Source: Roseofilum capinflatum BLCC-M114
Lineage (GTDB): Bacteria > Cyanobacteriota > Cyanobacteriia > Cyanobacteriales > Desertifilaceae
DNA: 64,000 bases
Direction: 5' to 3'
Assembly (NCBI RefSeq): GCF_030068505.1
Contig: NZ_JAQOSO010000087.1
Coordinates: forward strand, 62,001-126,000
Part shown: in pieces, positions 59,833-64,000 of the stretch
Numbering within the stretch: the stretch's first letter is position 1
Layout of the letters: each line of letters opens with the position of its first letter
Notes under the pieces: model-generated
The model's database searches: none
What the model was told of the DNA's origin: nothing
What the model saw: the letters and a program-made list of their open reading frames with translations, nothing else
Position numbers and translations under genes: made by a program

Positions 59833-61551
59833 GTGAGATCGATGGTCTTACAACGGTATTTTCAATGGCAATGGCTGATGGCAGTGGCGATGCTTGCCGG
59901 TTTTTCCCTTCCCCTACAACCGGTTTGGGCAGCCGAACGAGTCTATGTTTCCTTTTCTTTAGTCGAGCGCTCTATTCCGGTACGAGACTTAGAAAACTTT
60001 GTCAACGAAGGAAAAATCAGCCCGAAGTTATCAGCCTATACCCGCTATCTGAATGAGGCCCAACTGAACCGGTTTAAAGAGAGTCTTGAAAAACCGATTG
60101 ATGTCACGCCTTTAGGCATTGCACAATTTCTGTATTCTCCCCAAGGAGAAGTATTATTACAGCGCCTGGGACGAGTGGTGAAAACGGGAGGACGACAACA
60201 GGGATTTTATGCTATTCGAGCGGCTTTAATTTTAGCGGCGGCGGAACCGGAGGGGATGACGTTGCTGAATATTATGAAAAAATTTCCCACCCAAGGATTA
60301 CGCATAGATTTAGGATCGGCTCTGGATATTGCCCTGGATTTGTATACCTTAGTGCGCCAAACCCATGAAGCTCATGAGGTGGTTACTCAACAGTCGGCGA
60401 TCGAGGTTGCTTTTCAATCTCAAGTGGCAACTGTACCGGAAGGAATTCAATGGAATTCGGCGTTTCCTTTTTCTGTTCCGGAAGGAGAAATTCCGGTTTC
60501 TGAACTGCCTGATTTATTTACTCCGGGTTATTTTCCCTGGAAAAAAAGCTCGTTTATGCTCCAAGATCGGGAGCGAAATCGCACTTATCCGGTGGATCTG
60601 TATCTTCCTAACCCTTCGGATCAACCCGCTCCTTTGGTGGTGATTTCTCATGGGTTAGGCTCGAATCGAGAAACGTTTGTCTATTTAGCGACTCATTTAG
60701 CCTCCAGGGGGTTTGCGGTGGCGGTTCCTGAGCATTTGGAAAGTAGCGATCGCCAACGGGAAGCGATGCTGCAAGGAAAAGCGAATGAAGTGGCAGAACC
60801 GAGCGAGTTTATTAACCGTCCCCTCGATATTACTTTTATGCTCGATGAACTGAGCCGCCAAATCCAACCGGGTGGCCCTCTGGAAGGACGGGTGAATTTG
60901 GATCGAGTGGGGGCGATCGGGCAATCTTTTGGGGGTTATACCGTGTTAGCTCTCGCCGGAGCTGAGATTAACTTTGACCAATTACAAGAAGATTGTAATC
61001 CTGGAAGTCCTTCCTGGAACGTTTCCCTGCTGCTCCAATGTCGCGCTCTAGAGCTAGGGGACGGCGATCGCACCCTCAATCTTCAGGACTCCCGCATTCA
61101 ATCTATCATTGCTATTAATCCCATCAGTAGCCGGGTTTTAGGAGAATCGAGTCTCAATAAGGTTAACATTCCGGCCATGATTGTTGCTGGGAGCAAAGAC
61201 ACGATTGCTCCTTCATTCCCCGAACAGATTTTACCCTTTGTTTGGCTAACCCATAGCCCAGAAAAATATCTCGTCTTACAGGAAGGAGGAACCCATTTTT
61301 CTACTTTACAATCCGGTGAAGATGACCTTGCTTTACCTAGCTTGGTCATTGGTGAAGATCCAGATTTAGCCCGTCTCTATACCCTAGAATTAGGATTAGC
61401 CTTTTTCCAAACTTATGTCGCTCAAAATCCAGAATACAAACCCTATTTAACTCCTGCCTATATCCAATCTATTAGTCAAGACCCCATGCCTATGAGTTTA
61501 GTCACTCAACTGGAACTTGAGCAATTGCCACAAATTTCTCCAGGATTTTAG
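59833..61551 (+). CDS. Exported alpha/beta hydrolase with DUF1400 N-terminal domain
   Basis: This 572-residue protein starts at GTG 59833; an ATG three codons later is equally possible. A signal peptide covers about 1-34 (ending VWAA). The DUF1400 domain (about 35-185) is typical of cyanobacterial hydrolases. The alpha/beta hydrolase domain has oxyanion motif ISHGLGSNRE (about 271), nucleophile elbow GQSFGG with Ser365, and the catalytic-His segment EGGTHFSTL near residue 495. It resembles platelet-activating-factor acetylhydrolase or lipase-like enzymes. The substrate is unknown, probably an ester in the periplasm or wall. Confidence 0.88.
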   Translation: MRSMVLQRYFQWQWLMAVAMLAGFSLPLQPVWAAERVYVSFSLVERSIPVRDLENFVNEGKISPKLSAYTRYLNEAQLNRFKESLEKPIDVTPLGIAQFLYSPQGEVLLQRLGRVVKTGGRQQGFYAIRAALILAAAEPEGMTLLNIMKKFPTQGLRIDLGSALDIALDLYTLVRQTHEAHEVVTQQSAIEVAFQSQVATVPEGIQWNSAFPFSVPEGEIPVSELPDLFTPGYFPWKKSSFMLQDRERNRTYPVDLYLPNPSDQPAPLVVISHGLGSNRETFVYLATHLASRGFAVAVPEHLESSDRQREAMLQGKANEVAEPSEFINRPLDITFMLDELSRQIQPGGPLEGRVNLDRVGAIGQSFGGYTVLALAGAEINFDQLQEDCNPGSPSWNVSLLLQCRALELGDGDRTLNLQDSRIQSIIAINPISSRVLGESSLNKVNIPAMIVAGSKDTIAPSFPEQILPFVWLTHSPEKYLVLQEGGTHFSTLQSGEDDLALPSLVIGEDPDLARLYTLELGLAFFQTYVAQNPEYKPYLTPAYIQSISQDPMPMSLVTQLELEQLPQISPGF

Positions 61552-61594
61552 GGTTTTAAGTTATACTATATAACCCTTATAATCCTTCGATCGC

Positions 61595-61855
61595 TCATCC
61601 TCCACTAACAGGAGGAATTAAGACCACTTCATCGCCAGATTGCAAGATGCGATCGGCCTCTACAAACTGCAAATTTACCCCAAACCGGGTGAGGGGTTGC
61701 CATGGAGCTAAGTGGGGATGTTCGGCAATCATGCGATGGAGTATGGCAGACACGGGGGTTTGGGGGGGGAATTCCCAGGAGAGTTCGGGGACACCATAGA
61801 CTTCTTGATAAACGGCAAAGAGTTTAATGGTGATGGCAATGGAGGATGGATTCAT
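61595..61855 (-). CDS. moaD: MoaD, molybdopterin synthase sulfur carrier (ubiquitin-like)
   Basis: This 86-residue protein has a beta-grasp fold: IAITIKLFAVYQEVYGVPEL, AILHRMIAEHPHL, GVNLQFVEADRIL, then DEVVLIPPVSGG. The C-terminal Gly-Gly is needed for thiocarboxylate formation. It donates sulfur to molybdopterin. It lies five bases after yebC; no other moa gene is adjacent. The window also contains modA and modBC, so molybdenum use is supported. ThiS is a less likely reading. Confidence 0.88.
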   Translation of the reverse strand: MNPSSIAITIKLFAVYQEVYGVPELSWEFPPQTPVSAILHRMIAEHPHLAPWQPLTRFGVNLQFVEADRILQSGDEVVLIPPVSGG

Positions 61856-61860
61856 GATTG

Positions 61861-62628
61861 CTAAACGACACTTAAAGACATGAATTGATCGCTCATTTCA
61901 AAGTTGGGGGTTACATTTTGAATATCGTCTAACTCTTCGAGAGCGTCTAATAATTTAAGCAGCGATCGCGCTAAGTCTTCTTCTTTCACCTCTACCGTCA
62001 TATTCGGTATCCAGCGCAACTCTGAGGTGACTATCTCTAAGTTTGCTTCTTGTAGGGTTTGGGTCAAGTTTTGCAAATTTCCGACTTCAGTAAACACTTC
62101 TGCGGTTGCCTCATCATCGGGATCGTCCACCCAGTCATAGGTTTCTGCTCCTGCTTCTACGGAGACTTCTAATAACCGATCCTCGTCTACTTTACCCGTG
62201 AGTCGCACGACTCCTTTTTGGGCAAACATCCAACTTACACATCCGGTTTCCCCTAAGTTTCCGCCATTTTTATTAAAGGCTTCCCGCACATCGGCGGCGG
62301 TACGGTTACGATTATCGGTGAGGGCTTCGATCAGGATAGCGACTCCACCGGGCCCGTATCCCTCATACCGGATAAACTCATATTGGTTATTATCGGCTTC
62401 CCAAGTGCCGGCTCCTTTGGCGATCGCCCGTTCTATATTATCATTGGGAATTCCGGCTGCCTTTGCCTTCTCAATGGCCGTCCGCAGTTGAAAATTCCCT
62501 GCCGGATCGGAGCCACTGCGAGCCGCTACAATAATTTCTCGCGATACTTTCGTAAATACCTGTCCTCTTTTGGCATCTACCCTGGCTTTCTGACGCTTGA
62601 TATTTGCCCATTTACTATGTCCTGCCAT
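61861..62628 (-). CDS. yebC: YebC/PmpR-family protein (TACO1-like)
   Basis: This 255-residue protein opens MAGHSKWANIKRQKARVDAK, the invariant start. Further motifs are RGQVFTKVSREIIVAARSG, then GIPNDNIERAIAKGAG, YEGYGPGGVAILIEALTDN and GETGCVSWMF. The family acts as transcription factor or ribosome-associated translation aid for polyproline-type stalls. Length is normal. It is upstream of moaD by five bases. Confidence 0.96.
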   Translation of the reverse strand: MAGHSKWANIKRQKARVDAKRGQVFTKVSREIIVAARSGSDPAGNFQLRTAIEKAKAAGIPNDNIERAIAKGAGTWEADNNQYEFIRYEGYGPGGVAILIEALTDNRNRTAADVREAFNKNGGNLGETGCVSWMFAQKGVVRLTGKVDEDRLLEVSVEAGAETYDWVDDPDDEATAEVFTEVGNLQNLTQTLQEANLEIVTSELRWIPNMTVEVKEEDLARSLLKLLDALEELDDIQNVTPNFEMSDQFMSLSVV

Positions 62629-62706
62629 GATCCGGTTTAGGGATTGAATAAGTTACGTTTTCTCAACCTTTTATTCTAAAGGATGGTTATCTTAAGGGCA
62701 ACTTGC

Positions 62707-63360
62707 TTATCTCCCTTCCTCAAGGTCGATCGATTCAACCACTGTAATTAACTCCCTCGGTTCTGATAGCAAAAAATCGGGATGATATTGGCATAGCACC
62801 TCTGGAAATTGGAAGCCCCAGCTCACGGCGATCGCGTTCACTCCTATTTTCTGAGCTGCTTCAATATCGCGCACTTCATCCCCCACATAGTATACCTGTT
62901 GGGGAGACCATCCTTGTTTTCTCATCATCTTTTTAATCACTCGCCCTTTACCGAATAGATTTAATTCCGATTCGATAAAGTCAAAGGTTTGTGCCAACTG
63001 GTGATTTTCCAAGAAAATTTTGACATTCTTGCGGTCATTCGAGGTGATGATCCCCAAGCTACAACCTTTATTCTTCAGGGTTTGTAAGACTTCAGCCATT
63101 CCTTCCACTAAGTTGAGCGTATGAATAACCTTATTCATTTCTTTTCTGAGCCGTAGCATCAAAAAAGGGAGTTTATACCAGGAAACCCCCAATTTTTTGA
63201 GGGTGTCTTGAGTGCGGTAGGTTCTGAAGCGGTCAAGTTCTTCAGGAGAACTCGATTGATAACCAAATTCAGGAGCGAGACGGTTGCTAATGTCCACGAC
63301 CGTATCTAAAGATTGGGCTAATGTACCGTCAAAATCAAAGATTAGGTATGAAACGGGCAC
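62707..63360 (-). CDS. HAD-superfamily hydrolase (phosphoglycolate-phosphatase-like)
   Basis: This 217-residue protein has HAD motif I FDFDGTLA (Asp9, Asp11), motif II GIITSND, Lys in GKGRVI and motif IV YVGDEVRDIEAA. The cap is a helical C1 type (about 15-85). This is the pattern of PGP/Gph-like phosphatases. Substrate cannot be told from sequence; in cyanobacteria such enzymes may dephosphorylate 2-phosphoglycolate or other small phosphates. It stands alone on the minus strand. Confidence 0.88.
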   Translation of the reverse strand: MPVSYLIFDFDGTLAQSLDTVVDISNRLAPEFGYQSSSPEELDRFRTYRTQDTLKKLGVSWYKLPFLMLRLRKEMNKVIHTLNLVEGMAEVLQTLKNKGCSLGIITSNDRKNVKIFLENHQLAQTFDFIESELNLFGKGRVIKKMMRKQGWSPQQVYYVGDEVRDIEAAQKIGVNAIAVSWGFQFPEVLCQYHPDFLLSEPRELITVVESIDLEEGR

Positions 63361-63420
63361 TCGGATTGTTAAACCTTATTTTTGGCTTGTCCATGAGCAT
63401 AACATAAAAAGAGATCCAAA

Positions 63421-63939
63421 TTAACCTTTGTTCCGAGCGGTTGCCGTGATTGGACGGAGGGAAGCGGGGCTGATAACAATAGGGGTACTTGCCATCCACT
63501 TAAAGACGGTTGTTTTATCGGATTCTTGGGAGATATAAATGGGATACAACGGCTGAAATTCTTCTTGGGTCAATTCTAGAGAAAACTTATGTAAGGTATA
63601 GCAAGTGGGGAGATTATAACCTTTCGATATCCTTTGGGATAATTCTGTTCCTAGAGATAAAAAGCGATCGCCGGAGAGCTTTAAATCCAACTCTTCCTGA
63701 ATACCCCGTATTGCCGCTTGAATGGCTCTCTCGCCTGATTTGAGTTTTTCGGAGACTCCCGACAGATGTCGTTCTCTGGTCTCACCGTTATCGAGGATCT
63801 GATAGGCTTCAAAGAGCTGTAGCTCGTCTGGTGGATACGTGACGCGCACGCAAGCGACTTGAATATACCGGATACCTTCTTGGATCACCGATTCTCCTGA
63901 TTGAATCTCTTGTTGGAGTTGGGATATCGTTCTTTGCAT
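63421..63939 (-). CDS. Nudix-like protein with degenerate box, hypothetical
   Basis: This is a 172-residue protein. A partial Nudix box is visible: GERAIQAAIRGIQEELDLKL at about residues 88-107. The canonical pattern is GESxxxAAxREUxEExGU; here R-G replaces R-E, so one metal ligand is lost, although both later Glu remain. The rest is a Nudix-compatible alpha/beta arrangement. It may be a non-catalytic or altered Nudix protein. The first 20 residues are helical. No partner is adjacent. Confidence 0.65.
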   Translation of the reverse strand: MQRTISQLQQEIQSGESVIQEGIRYIQVACVRVTYPPDELQLFEAYQILDNGETRERHLSGVSEKLKSGERAIQAAIRGIQEELDLKLSGDRFLSLGTELSQRISKGYNLPTCYTLHKFSLELTQEEFQPLYPIYISQESDKTTVFKWMASTPIVISPASLRPITATARNKG

Positions 63940-64000
63940 GATTGTAACCTCGCTGTATGGCTAAACTCCCGAATAATGAGTGAATCAGAGCAGCATGGAT

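Overview
The window is chromosomal DNA of a cyanobacterium, most likely a filamentous, oscillatorian-type one. The evidence is the dense HIP1 octamer (GCGATCGC), the photosynthesis-linked genes crtR, acsF and hemF, a fused modBC, SLC12-type and DUF39 genes of cyanobacterial type, a PEP-CTERM protein, a XisI-type gene remnant, and runs of heptameric tandem repeats. The species cannot be fixed from the sequence alone.

Layout. 0-8.8 kb: a dynamin/Era-like GTPase, a large hybrid histidine kinase, crtR, an SGNH-like exported protein, two small proteins and a solo IS200/IS605-type tnpB element. 8.9-13.5 kb: a MacB/FtsX-type permease, tRNA-Leu(CAG) with a transposase remnant just behind it, and uvrA. 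13.6-18 kb is accessory DNA: two PIN toxin-antitoxin modules, a three-gene set of small membrane proteins, an HTH protein, a Uma2 nuclease, a duplicated 5' fragment of uvrA, and a MITE-like repeat. 18-24.2 kb: a CHAT-NACHT-membrane protein, hemF and acsF (divergent, both O2-dependent tetrapyrrole enzymes), and a CAP-domain protein. 24.3-28.3 kb: a truncated TA module, modA and modBC embedded in heptamer repeats, and a pentapeptide-repeat protein. 28.3-31.4 kb: mreBCD and ssb. 31.5-35.2 kb: a SIMPL protein, a PEP-CTERM protein behind a long leader, and an AAA-like ATPase whose start codon lies in a long inverted repeat. 35.4-41.7 kb: nrdA, nrdB, a MITE-disrupted brnT module and pyruvate kinase. 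42-52 kb: a MITE-disrupted xisI remnant, then a block of co-directional minus-strand genes (sigma-like factor, DUF1822, PstS-like lipoprotein, sensor kinase, DUF433/PIN-like pair, CHAT-CHASE2 protein, DUF928). 52.2-64 kb: housekeeping and signalling genes (DUF39 protein, SLC12-type transporter, Hpt / receiver-kinase / NarL regulator trio, alpha/beta hydrolase, moaD, YebC, HAD phosphatase, a Nudix-like protein).

Themes. Tetrapyrrole and carotenoid genes supply the photosynthetic apparatus. modA, modBC and moaD serve molybdenum uptake and cofactor synthesis. Two CHAT-protease proteins, an AAA-like ATPase and an HTH protein of the kind seen with cyanobacterial STAND/conflict proteins suggest stress or immune signalling. 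Five type II TA modules are present or remnant, and several are visibly decaying. The best candidate for an undescribed system is the sigma/DUF1822/binding-protein/kinase/CHAT-CHASE2/DUF928 block. The clearest direct observations are two small genes, brnT and xisI, each split by a different TA-flanked MITE and each reconstructable by eye.
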